From: JAEULH01 sp963805915
Lineage (GTDB): Bacteria > Pseudomonadota > Alphaproteobacteria > Rhodospirillales > Defluviicoccaceae
DNA: 64,000 nt
Direction of reading: 5' to 3'
Assembly (NCBI GenBank): GCA_963805915.1
Contig: CAWDWD010000023.1
Location: 1-64,000 of the forward strand
The translations under genes were made by a program, and so were the position numbers. This document shows, piece by piece, positions 16,910-28,915 of this stretch. The notes beneath the pieces are model-generated. The model was given only the letters and a program-made list of their open reading frames with translations. It was not told the origin of the DNA and did no database searches. Each line of letters begins with the position of its first letter. The stretch's first letter is position 1.

Positions 16910-17001
16910 AGTTGGCGCCTCGGCACGCGCGGCGAGCCGCCGGACCTGATGAAAGAGCTCTCAAAGCGAGACAAGAGGTGCAATTGTAAGATAAGAATAA
17001 G

Positions 17002-17021
17002 CGCGGGCGGTTGCGCCCGCG
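17002..17021. terminator. 8-bp GC-rich hairpin before tRNA-Leu
   Basis: CGCGGGCG pairs with CGCCCGCG across GTTG, about 90 bases after the malonyl-CoA decarboxylase stop. It is a plausible terminator for that operon, though no T-run follows. Confidence 0.5.
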
Positions 17022-17069
17022 GAGCATTGTCGCCTAAATGCGCTTACTGCACGGTATCCACCGGCACGC

Positions 17070-17154
17070 GCGGGCGTGGTGGAACTGGTAGACACGCAGG
17101 TTTTAGGTACCTGTGACGCAAGTCGTGGGGGTTCAAATCCCTCCGCCCGCACCA
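17070..17154 (+). tRNA. tRNA-Leu (TAG)
   Basis: An 85-base type II tRNA with acceptor GCGGGCG/CGCCCGC, anticodon arm CAGGT-TTTAGGT-ACCTG (anticodon TAG), a variable arm TGACGCAAGTCGT, the T arm GGGTTCAAATCCC and an encoded CCA. It lies 88 bases before the tig start. Confidence 0.96.
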
Positions 17155-17242
17155 TGAAGCCCGATCTGGTCCAGCCGCGAACCCGATGTCCTGTTTGCCG
17201 AGCAACCCCATCCCATCAGCCACAGCGATTGTCGATCCGTCC

Positions 17243-18748
17243 ATGCAAGTTACAGAAAACAAGCTCAACGACCTCACCCACGAGTTCAGCATCGCGGTTC
17301 CCGCCGCCGACATCGAACAGAAGATGACGACACGGCTGGTCAGTCTGGCGCGCAACGTTCGCCTGCCGGGCTTTCGTCCCGGCAAGGTGCCGATGTCGCT
17401 CCTGCGCAAGCGTTACGAAGAGGCGCTGCGTGGCGAGGTGCTTGAGGAGACCATCCAGGCGTCGTCGGTGGATGTCATGACCGAGCGCGGGCTTCGCCCG
17501 GCGTTGACGCCGAAGATCGAGATCACGTCGTTCGAGCCCGGCGGTGACCTCCAATACAAGATGGCGGTCGAAGTGTTGCCGGAAATCCAGATGCCGGACT
17601 TCGCCGCTATCGAGCTTGAGCGGCTGGTCGCGGCGCCCGAGGAAAGCGAAGTCGACAAGGCGCTGTCGCGCTTCGCCGATATCCGCAAGCAGTGGACGGC
17701 CTTGGCCGCGCCGCGCGCCTCGCAACAGGGCGATCAGGTTATCATCGATTTTGTCGGCCGGATCGACGGCGAAGAGTTCGAAGGTGGCCGCGGCGACGGC
17801 TACGAGGTCGAGCTCGGCGCCGGCGGCTTCATTCCCGGGTTCGAGGAGGGCCTGACCGGTTTGACCGGGGGCGCACACACCGAGCTCGCGCTGAGCTTCC
17901 CCGACGGCTTTCCCAACGAGGCGTTGCGCGGCAAACCGGTGGTGTTCGAGATCGATGTGAAAGAGATCCGTGAACCGCAGCCGGTCACGATCGACGATGA
18001 TTTCGCTAAAAGCCTGGGCGCCGAAAGCGTGGATGCGCTGAAGGCCACCATCCGCGAGGAGCACGCCCGCGAGCTCAAGTCGCTGTCGCGAGTTCACCTG
18101 AAACGCAAGCTGCTCGACAGGCTTGCCGAGGACAATACGTTCGCGGTGCCGACGGGCCTAGTCGACAGCGAGTACGCGAGCGTCGTCCGCCAGCTCGCGA
18201 GCAAGGACGCGGCGCCGGCGGAAACTCACGATCACGACGACGATGACAACCACGACCATGATGATCACGCCGCGCCCGGCCATGACCATGACCATGACCA
18301 TGACCATGACCATGACCACGATCACGATCACGATCACGCGCATCACGGCCACGATCATGGGCACGACGAGCAGCCGAATCCGGCGGCCGATGCGGCGTTG
18401 AGCGACGAGCAGAAGGCGGAATACCGCGCGCTCGCCGAGCGGCGGGTGCGCCTCGGCCTGCTGCTCGCCGAGGTCGGCCGCGCCAACAATGTCCAGGTGA
18501 CGGCGGAGGAGCTGAGCAAGGCGATCATGACCGAGGCGCGTCGCTACCCGGGCCAGGAAAAGACGGTCATCGAGTTTTTCCGCAATAACGATAGCGCCAG
18601 GGAGTCACTGTCGGCCCCGCTGCTGGAAGACAAGGTTGTCGATTTCGCGCTTGAGATGGCAAAGGTCTCGGAGCGCGATATTGCGGTTGCCGAGCTGTTG
18701 GCCTTGGATCAGGACGAAACACCGGCAAGCGCCGCGCCGTCGGCGTAG
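17243..18748 (+). CDS. tig: trigger factor with a long His-Asp insertion
   Basis: A ribosome-associated chaperone and prolyl isomerase. The start MQVTENKLNDLTHEFSIAV at 17243 matches the family, and the ribosome-binding signature GFRPGKVP is near residue 45. The FKBP-type domain lies at about residues 150-245 (IDFVGRIDGEEFEGG, IPGFEEGLTG). Within the C-terminal chaperone domain, residues 328-375 form a His-Asp-rich insertion made largely of HD dipeptides (hexamer CATGAC repeated six times from 18281). Most trigger factors have about 430-450 residues; this one has 501. The insertion could bind metal ions, and being a simple repeat is likely to vary in length among relatives. The gene is the first of the tig-clpP-clpX-lon order conserved in proteobacteria. 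Confidence 0.95.
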   Translation: MQVTENKLNDLTHEFSIAVPAADIEQKMTTRLVSLARNVRLPGFRPGKVPMSLLRKRYEEALRGEVLEETIQASSVDVMTERGLRPALTPKIEITSFEPGGDLQYKMAVEVLPEIQMPDFAAIELERLVAAPEESEVDKALSRFADIRKQWTALAAPRASQQGDQVIIDFVGRIDGEEFEGGRGDGYEVELGAGGFIPGFEEGLTGLTGGAHTELALSFPDGFPNEALRGKPVVFEIDVKEIREPQPVTIDDDFAKSLGAESVDALKATIREEHARELKSLSRVHLKRKLLDRLAEDNTFAVPTGLVDSEYASVVRQLASKDAAPAETHDHDDDDNHDHDDHAAPGHDHDHDHDHDHDHDHDHDHAHHGHDHGHDEQPNPAADAALSDEQKAEYRALAERRVRLGLLLAEVGRANNVQVTAEELSKAIMTEARRYPGQEKTVIEFFRNNDSARESLSAPLLEDKVVDFALEMAKVSERDIAVAELLALDQDETPASAAPSA

Positions 18749-18855
18749 CCGCCTACTTTTCATCCGGCCGGCACGACCCCATACTATGGGACGCGCTGAA
18801 ATTGGGGCGTATACGAAATGAAGCCGAATTCAGTGAAATTGACTCAAAGGCGGCG

Positions 18856-19488
18856 GTGAATATGCTGATCCCGATGGTGGTCGAGACCACGAACCGCGGC
18901 GAGCGGGCCTATGATATCTACTCGCGGCTGCTCAAGGAGCGGATTGTTTTCTTGACCGGTGCAGTCAACGACGAGGTCTCGAGCCTGATTTGCGCGCAGC
19001 TGCTTTTTTTGGAGTCCGAGAACCCCAACAAGGACATCTCTTTTTACATCAATTCCCCCGGCGGGATCGTGACCTCGGGACTGGCCATTTACGATACGAT
19101 GCTGTATATCCGTCCCGCGGTGTCGACGGTATGCATTGGTCAGGCTGCGTCCATGGGCTCGCTTCTTCTCGCGGCGGGTAGCCCCGGCAAGCGCTACGCG
19201 CTGCCGAACGCGCGGATCATGGTGCATCAGCCATCCGGCGGCTTCCAGGGCCAGGCGAGCGATATCGAGATCCACGCCCGCGAGATCCTTGCCCTGAGAG
19301 CGCGGCTGAACAACATATATGTCAGGCACACCTCGCAGCCGGTCGACGTCATCGAGGCGGCGGTGGAGCGAGATCGCTTCATGAGCCCGGAAGAAGCGCG
19401 CGATTTTGGGCTTGTTGACGAGGTCGTGACGATGCGTCCGTTGCGCGATGGCGACGATGGTCCGGCGGTCGGAAAAGGACCAAAGTGA
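18856..19488 (+). CDS. clpP: ATP-dependent Clp protease proteolytic subunit
   Basis: A serine protease subunit forming the ClpP tetradecamer. The catalytic region is clear: YINSPGGIVTSGLAIYD, GQAASMGSLLLAAG (nucleophilic Ser) and ARIMVHQPSGG (His), with the Asp in the later SPEEARDFGLVDEV part. The GTG at 18856 has AAAGG five bases upstream and gives VNMLIPMVVETTNRGERAYD, matching the usual mature start; the frame remains open upstream to a TTG at 18802, which would add 18 residues. It sits 107 bases after tig and 120 before clpX. Confidence 0.95.
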   Translation: MNMLIPMVVETTNRGERAYDIYSRLLKERIVFLTGAVNDEVSSLICAQLLFLESENPNKDISFYINSPGGIVTSGLAIYDTMLYIRPAVSTVCIGQAASMGSLLLAAGSPGKRYALPNARIMVHQPSGGFQGQASDIEIHAREILALRARLNNIYVRHTSQPVDVIEAAVERDRFMSPEEARDFGLVDEVVTMRPLRDGDDGPAVGKGPK

Positions 19489-19608
19489 TTAGGTGCGCGG
19501 CCCCTTTACGTCTCGCCTCCGCAATTGACGATTTTTTGGGGATTGTGCGAATAACATGCGGATGGCTAACATGTTCGGCGTGGAGGCGGCCCTGTTACGG
19601 AAAATGAT

Positions 19609-20874
<1,266 letters not shown>

Positions 20875-20883
20875 TGGTTCGCT

Positions 20884-20910
20884 GCTGACGGATGGTACCC
20901 ATCCGTCAGC
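20884..20910. terminator. 12-bp perfect hairpin after clpX
   Basis: GCTGACGGATGG pairs with CCATCCGTCAGC across a TAC loop, starting 10 bases after the clpX stop. There is no long T-run, so it may act as a terminator or an mRNA end stabiliser. Confidence 0.65.
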
Positions 20911-20951
20911 TGAATTGAACCACCAACCGGTTGATCCGGCGGGCTGATTCA

Positions 20952-20979
20952 CCTGACGCTTGAGGACTCAAGCGTCAGG
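20952..20979. terminator. second 12-bp perfect hairpin between clpX and lon
   Basis: CCTGACGCTTGA pairs with TCAAGCGTCAGG across GGAC. Two strong, different hairpins within 70 bases is more than one terminator needs; the rest of the 315-base gap (to 21190) shows no gene, and should contain the lon promoter, though I could not identify its boxes with confidence. Confidence 0.55.
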
Positions 20980-21189
20980 ATCAGACCACTTAGCCGCCTT
21001 CAGGGCGGCTCGCTCGCTTGCTTGGTCGCGCGCCCTATTTCGTCCTTTGCCCTGATTCGGGGTGGCCTTGACCTCTCCGTCCGAGGCGGCCACCTTACGC
21101 AAAGAGGCCAATCCGGGCCCTTCCGTCGATAAAGCCTAGCGTTCGTCGTAACGGCCAACGTTAGCCAGAGGCAAAGAGGCCTTCGCATC

Positions 21190-23598
<2,409 letters not shown>

Positions 23599-23609
23599 TC
23601 ATCGCGATC

Positions 23610-23648
23610 CGGCCGGCGGGGTGAACCTTCGGCGCAACCCGCCGGCCG
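23610..23648. terminator. 11-bp hairpin after lon
   Basis: CGGCCGGCGGG (23610-23620) pairs with CCCGCCGGCCG (23638-23648), starting 12 bases after the lon stop. There is no T-run. The remaining bases to 23872 contain no convincing gene. Confidence 0.6.
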
Positions 23649-23872
23649 TATCGGTCGCATCGCAGCTGCAAGCGGAACCGCCCACGCTTTCGGATTATAT
23701 GAAACATTGACGAACACGGCCCGGCGATGAGGGGGGCCAAGGCGCGGCCAGGAGCCAATGCCTGCCGATACGGTGTAATGCATCCGCCTTGCGCCCCTTC
23801 TTCAATCCTCATAATCTTTATGGTGATCGATAATGTGCGGCGGCGCATAAATCTCACCCGAATGGGCTTTTC

Positions 23873-25069
23873 ATGTCTCTCAACGTAATCGTGCTGCAGC
23901 GGGTTATTCCCCACTATAGACTTGCGTTGTTCGAGCGGTTGTACAACGAGTTCGGCTGGATTGTCGTCACGTCGAGCGGGACTCCGAACATTGGCCCGCT
24001 TAGATTTAACAATCTCGTCTGCGAGGACCTCCCGTTCATCAAGCGCTACGATTTCGAATGGCCGTCCAAGACCAACGGGTATCGCTGCAATATTCCGGTT
24101 CGCGCGATTATTGACGACACCGGCGCGGACGCCGTCATCGCCGAATTTTCCATGTACATGGACTCGACCTATCTGTTGCCGCTTATCCGGCGAGTGAAGG
24201 GCAGCCCCAAATTGTTGTTCTGGTCGCATGGCTTCAACATGGACCGGGGCCTGACGTCGGCGAGGCAACGCATCCTCCAGTGGCCGCGCGCGTTGCTTTC
24301 TGCGATGGCCGACGGGCACATCTGTTATAGCGAGGAAGGGCGGAACTACCTGTCGCGCTTCATGGGTGGCGATCGGCTTTTTGTCGCCCCCAACACGCTC
24401 GACGCGGGGACGCTGAGGCGCGAGGCCGGTGAGATCACGCCCATGGAAGCGCCCGGCCGGCCGCATCTTCTCGCCGTCGGCCGAATGACCGCGGACAAGG
24501 ATTTCGCCCGGTTGGTCAGAATCTTTCGGGCATTGCTCGCGGATTTTCCGGGTGCCGCGCTGACGGTGGTCGGGGACGGTCCCGCCGCCGATCAGGTGCG
24601 GGCCGCGGCCGGCGACGAACTCGGCCGGACCATTTTCCTGCCGGGCGCGGAGTACAACGAGTCGCGGATCGCCGGATATCACGAATCGGCGGATCTTTGC
24701 GTTCTGACCGGCGCCGCCGGCCTCGGTGTCAATCACGCGCTGTGCTACGGCCTGCCGATCGTGGCTTACGAACGGACGGCGGAGGGACCGCATCATCACC
24801 CTGAAATCGCCTATGTCGTTGACGGCGTGACGGGTGTGCGCGTGCCGCATTACACCGACGCGGCGATGCTTCAAACTCTCCGCGAGCTCCTGTCGCGCTG
24901 CCCTGATCCCAAGGCGGCCTTCAGGGACTCAATCAACCGCTACGTCGCCGAGCATCTCTCGCTTGACAGCATGATCGCCGCGTTCGCTAAAGCGGAGGAG
25001 TTCCTTCGCCGCCGCATGCGCAACCGGTCCGCAAGCTCGACGCCGGCGGCCGACCCGCGCAGGAGTTGA
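23873..25069 (+). CDS. glycosyltransferase, GT4-like
   Basis: A 398-residue protein with a two-domain GT-B plan. The N-terminal domain holds MSLNVIVLQRVIPHYRLALF and FWSHGFNMDRG; the C-terminal nucleotide-sugar domain holds LLAVGRMTADKDFARLVRI, ALTVVGDGPAADQVRAA and the acidic stretch with GLGVNHALCYGLPIVAYE. It probably transfers a sugar to a surface polysaccharide or lipid; donor and acceptor cannot be told. No other polysaccharide genes are near. Its stop is one base before the next ATG, so it may be coupled to the sugar dehydrogenase. Confidence 0.8.
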   Translation: MSLNVIVLQRVIPHYRLALFERLYNEFGWIVVTSSGTPNIGPLRFNNLVCEDLPFIKRYDFEWPSKTNGYRCNIPVRAIIDDTGADAVIAEFSMYMDSTYLLPLIRRVKGSPKLLFWSHGFNMDRGLTSARQRILQWPRALLSAMADGHICYSEEGRNYLSRFMGGDRLFVAPNTLDAGTLRREAGEITPMEAPGRPHLLAVGRMTADKDFARLVRIFRALLADFPGAALTVVGDGPAADQVRAAAGDELGRTIFLPGAEYNESRIAGYHESADLCVLTGAAGLGVNHALCYGLPIVAYERTAEGPHHHPEIAYVVDGVTGVRVPHYTDAAMLQTLRELLSRCPDPKAAFRDSINRYVAEHLSLDSMIAAFAKAEEFLRRRMRNRSASSTPAADPRRS

Positions 25070-25070
25070 C

Positions 25071-26258
25071 ATGCGAAGCAGGATGACCGGGATGGCTTCT
25101 CAGCCAACGGAACGCTACGCAACACACTCCCTCGGCACGATCGCCGCCTTGCTGTTTTTATCGGCGATAGCTGTTGCGGGATGCGCCGGGGCCGCGGAGC
25201 CAAGGGTTCTGTCCACCGAGGCCGGACAAGTCCGGGTCGAGACCGTGGCGCGAGGTTTGGATCACCCGTGGGGGATGACCGTCCTGCCCGATGGCCGGAT
25301 ACTGGTGACCGAGCGGGCAGGCTCGTTGCGCACGGTCACGAATGGCGCCGTCTCCAAGCCGATCGCCGGTCTTCCGAAGATTTGGGCGCACGGCCAGGGC
25401 GGCGTCCTCGATGTCGCCCTGTCGCCGGGCTTCGCGCGGGATCGTCTGGTCTATGTCTCCTTTGCCGAAGCCGGCGACGGCGGCGCCTCCACTGCGGTCG
25501 CGCGCGGCCGGCTCAACGACTCCGCCACCGCGCTTACCAACGTCGAGGTCATTTTCCGCCAGACCCCGAAGGTGGACGGCGGCAACCACTTCGGCGGCCG
25601 CCTCGCCTTCGCGCCGGACGGCAAGCTGTTCGTGACCACCGGCGAGCGCTTCAAGTTCGAACCGGCGCAGGATCTCGCCAGCGGCCTCGGCAAGATTTTC
25701 CGCATCAACCCCGACGGATCGATCCCCTCGGACAATCCCTTTGTGCAGCGCAAGGACGCCCAGCCGGCGATCTGGTCGTACGGCCATCGCAACGTCCAGG
25801 GTGCGGCGATCCATCCGCTAACAGGCGCGCTGTGGACCGACGAGTTCGGACCGGCGGGCGGAGATGAGCTGAACATTCCCGAAGCCGGCCGCAACTACGG
25901 CTGGCCGCTGGTCAGTTGGGGCCGGCACTACAACGGCGACGATATTCCCGATCCGCCGACCCGCCCTGATCTCGCCGACGCGATCTACTATTGGAACCCG
26001 GTTATTTCGCCGTCGGGAATGACGTTTTACACCGGCCAGTTATTCACGCCGTGGCGTGGCAACCTCCTGCTCGGCGGCCTTTCGTCTAAAGCCATCGTTC
26101 GCCTGGAGCTGGACGGGAGGCGGGTGACGAAGGAGGAACGGATCGACATGGGCGCGCGCATTCGTGACGTCGTCCAGGGGCCGGACGGCGCGGTTTACGC
26201 GCTGACCGACGAGAGCAACGGCGAGATCCTCCGGCTAACCCCGCTCGGCGCCTGGTAG
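25071..26258 (+). CDS. PQQ-dependent sugar dehydrogenase-like lipoprotein
   Basis: A 395-residue exported protein. The N-terminus has a signal peptide (TIAALLFLSAIAVAGC) with a lipobox VAGC, so it is predicted to be a periplasmic lipoprotein. The rest is a six-bladed propeller of the soluble aldose sugar dehydrogenase family: HPWGMTVLPDGRILVTER near the start, then GGNHFGGRLAFAPDGKLFVTTG and YGHRNVQGAAIHPLTGALW, with the conserved GPAGGDELN. It oxidises aldoses using PQQ where the cofactor is available. No PQQ genes are in the window. Confidence 0.85.
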   Translation: MRSRMTGMASQPTERYATHSLGTIAALLFLSAIAVAGCAGAAEPRVLSTEAGQVRVETVARGLDHPWGMTVLPDGRILVTERAGSLRTVTNGAVSKPIAGLPKIWAHGQGGVLDVALSPGFARDRLVYVSFAEAGDGGASTAVARGRLNDSATALTNVEVIFRQTPKVDGGNHFGGRLAFAPDGKLFVTTGERFKFEPAQDLASGLGKIFRINPDGSIPSDNPFVQRKDAQPAIWSYGHRNVQGAAIHPLTGALWTDEFGPAGGDELNIPEAGRNYGWPLVSWGRHYNGDDIPDPPTRPDLADAIYYWNPVISPSGMTFYTGQLFTPWRGNLLLGGLSSKAIVRLELDGRRVTKEERIDMGARIRDVVQGPDGAVYALTDESNGEILRLTPLGAW

Positions 26259-26281
26259 GCTCCGCGCGGCGCCTCCAACGT

Positions 26282-27409
26282 CTAAATGCAGTAGCAGCGC
26301 AGCGGCTCGAAGCCGTTGAACGCCACCGAGGCGTAGGTGGTGGTGTAGGCGCCGGCCGAGCGGATTTCGAGCTTGTCGCCGATCGCGAGATCAAGCGGCA
26401 GCCGGTAGTCGCTCCGCTCGTAGAGCACATCGGCCGAGTCGCAGGTCGGGCCGGCGAGAATGACCGGATCGGCGGGACCTCGGCGGTGGCTGAGGATCGG
26501 GTACTTGATGGCCTCGTCGGCCGTTTCCGCCAGCCCGCCGAACTTGCCGATGTCGAGATAGATCCATCGTCGCGCGTCGGCGTCATTACGCTTGGCAATC
26601 AGCACGACCTCGGTCTGGATGATCCCGGCGTCGCCGACCATCTGGCGGCCCGGCTCGACGATGACGTCGGGCATGCGGTTGCCGAAATGCCGGCGCAGCG
26701 AGCGGCGGATGGTCGCGCCGTAGGCGCACAGGCTCGGCAGCCGGTAGCGGTAACGGGTCGGCAGGCCGCCGCCGATGTTCAGCATGGTGAGCGTGATGCC
26801 GTCGTCGCCGAGCTCGCGAAACAACGCCGCGGCCGCCGCCACCGCCTGATCCCATTGTTCGGGATCGCGCTGCTGCGAGCCGACGTGGAACGAGATGCCG
26901 CAGGGCTCGAGCCCGAGCTGGACGGCAAGGCGGAGGAGTTCCCCCGCGGTCGTGGGCTCGCAGCCGAACTTGCGCGAGAGTGGCCACTCGGCGCCGTCGC
27001 CGCTGGTGGCGATGCGGCAGAACACCCGGCTGCCCGGCGCCGCCGCGGCGATCTTGTCCAGCTCGGCCCACGAATCGAAGGCATAGAGGCGGACGCCGCG
27101 CGCGTAGGCGGCGGCGATGTCGGCCTGTTTCTTGATGGTATTGCCGAACGAAATCCGCGCCGGCTCCGCACCGGCGGCGAGGACCATGTCGATTTCGTTG
27201 ATCGAGGCCGCATCGAACGAGGAGCCGAGCCGGGCGAGCCGTGCCAGGATCTCTACGGCCGGATTGGCTTTGACCGCGTAGTAGATCGCGGCGTCCGGCA
27301 TCGCCTGACGCAGCTTGGCGTAGTTCTGGGCAACGATATCGAGATCGAGGACCAGACACGGCGTCGCCGGCCGCTGCTGCGCGAGGAAGCGGGTGATCTT
27401 CTTGGTCAT
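26282..27409 (-). CDS. type III ornithine/lysine decarboxylase-like enzyme
   Basis: A 375-residue PLP enzyme of the alanine racemase-fold decarboxylases. Residues 35-55 carry YYAVKANPAVEIL (PLP lysine); HVGSQQ and GGGLPTRYRYRLP lie in the middle; the C-terminal part has GPTCDSADVLYE (active-site Cys) and FNGF. It matches alphaproteobacterial ornithine decarboxylases in length and motifs, so it probably forms putrescine. ATG 27409 gives MTKKITRFLAQQRPATP, the expected start. It lies 25 bases downstream of homospermidine synthase on the same strand. Confidence 0.9.
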   Translation of the reverse strand: MTKKITRFLAQQRPATPCLVLDLDIVAQNYAKLRQAMPDAAIYYAVKANPAVEILARLARLGSSFDAASINEIDMVLAAGAEPARISFGNTIKKQADIAAAYARGVRLYAFDSWAELDKIAAAAPGSRVFCRIATSGDGAEWPLSRKFGCEPTTAGELLRLAVQLGLEPCGISFHVGSQQRDPEQWDQAVAAAAALFRELGDDGITLTMLNIGGGLPTRYRYRLPSLCAYGATIRRSLRRHFGNRMPDVIVEPGRQMVGDAGIIQTEVVLIAKRNDADARRWIYLDIGKFGGLAETADEAIKYPILSHRRGPADPVILAGPTCDSADVLYERSDYRLPLDLAIGDKLEIRSAGAYTTTYASVAFNGFEPLRCYCI

Positions 27410-27434
27410 CGCTCGGATCCTCTTCCGTTCGAGG

Positions 27435-28839
27435 TTAGTAGACGCGGAAATTCTGGAACTGCCACGGGCAGCCCGGTTCGATCCGCTCCGGAAAAAGCGC
27501 GCCGCGCTCGGCGAGCGGGGTCCAGTCGGTATAGGCGCCGACGACCTCGCCGAGATAAGGTCTCGCGATGTCCATGATCCGCGCGTGATCGAGCTCTTCG
27601 GGTTCGACCAGGCCGGCGCGCGGATTTTCAATCGCCCAGACCATGCCGGCGAGGACCGCAACGGCCACCTGCAGGCTGGTCGCGTTGTTGTAGGCAGCGA
27701 GCTTGCGGGCCTCATCGATCGACAGCCGGGAACCGAACCAGTAGGCGCCCTTGGCGTGGCCCATCAGCAGGACGCCGAGTTCGTCGATGCCCGAGGTGAT
27801 CTCGTCCATCATCAGCCGGTGCGTCTCCTGCATCCGCCAGTTCTTGCCGGCCAGCTCATGCAGTGAGAGAACGGCGTCGTCACAGGGGTGATAGGCGTAG
27901 TGGACGGTCGGGCGGTAGCTAACGCCGTGGCCGTTGCGCACGCTCAGATAGTCGGCGATCGAGATCGAACTCGTTGTGGGTGACTAGAAAGCCATGGAAC
28001 GGGCCTTCGAGCGGGGTCCATGTCCGCACCCGGGTGCCGGCGCCGGGGCGCTCGAGGTAGATCGCCGCCTCGCCGCCGAAATCATGGCGGGCGCCGTCCT
28101 CGGGAAAGGTCGCCTCATGCGAGCCCCAACCGAGTTCCGCGGGCTGGCAGCCTTCGCTGATGAAGCCGTCGATCGACCAGGTGTTGACGAATTCGCCGGG
28201 TCGCTTGGCGACGTTCGCCGTCTGGGTATCGCGCTCGGCGATGTGAATGACCTTGACGCCGAGATCGCGCGCGAGCGCGGCCCAGCCGGCACGGTCGCCG
28301 GGGACATCGGTTTCGTGCTCGGTATCGCGGGCGATGTTGAGCAGGGCGACCTTGACGAAGTGCGAAACCAGGCCCGGATTGGCGCCATGGGTCATCACCG
28401 CCGTCGGCGCGCCGGGCAAGGTTTTTAGCGCCAGCGCGCTTTCGCGCAGGGCGTAGTTGGACCGCTGCGATACACTCAGCGAAGGATCGGTGTAGGCGCC
28501 CACCCACGGCTCGATGCAGGTGTCGATGTAAAGCGCGCCGCGCTCGCGGGCGAATTCGATCAGCGCCACCGACGAGATGTTCACCGAGACGTTGACGAGA
28601 AAGTCGCCCGACGACAACAGCGGCTCCAGCACCGCGCGGTAGTTGTCACGCGTGATCGGCTCGCGGATAAAGCTCACGCCCATCGCCTCGGCCACCTCGC
28701 GGCCGCGATCCTCGGCGGTGACGATGGTAATTTGCTCGGTATCGACCTCGAGATGGCGCAGGATCAACGGCAAGACCCCCTGGCCGATCGATCCAAAACC
28801 GACGATCACGATACGTCCGGCAAATGTGGCATGCTTCAT
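27435..28839 (-). pseudogene. hss: homospermidine synthase, one frameshift
   Basis: This enzyme makes homospermidine from putrescine with NAD+. The N-terminal Rossmann domain has GRIVIVGFGSIGQGVLPLIL, then INISSVALIEFARERGALYID and TEHETDVPG. In the first frame reading ends at 27919; an extra T in GAGTTCG near 27965 would restore SISIADYLSVRNGHGVSYRP and the conserved WRMQETHRLMMDEITSGIDELG tail, ending at 27435. Joined, it is about 468 residues, the usual length. With a full-length gene split by a single base, error is as likely as mutation. It lies between two ornithine decarboxylase-like genes, giving a putrescine-to-homospermidine operon. Confidence 0.88.
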
Positions 28840-28915
28840 TTCGCTACGGTTCCTCGCACGACTGGGTTTGCTTTCATGGCTGCTCATGAGCGCCCGCCTC
28901 GCCCGGATGGCGCGA

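Noticed and set aside
18281..18340. Short tandem repeats as a possible CRISPR array
   Set aside because: Hexamer repeats without spacers, inside the tig reading frame; they encode His-Asp.
18802..18855. Upstream TTG start for clpP
   Set aside because: The GTG at 18856 has AAAGG at the right distance and gives the usual ClpP N-terminus; the extra 18 residues are not family-like.
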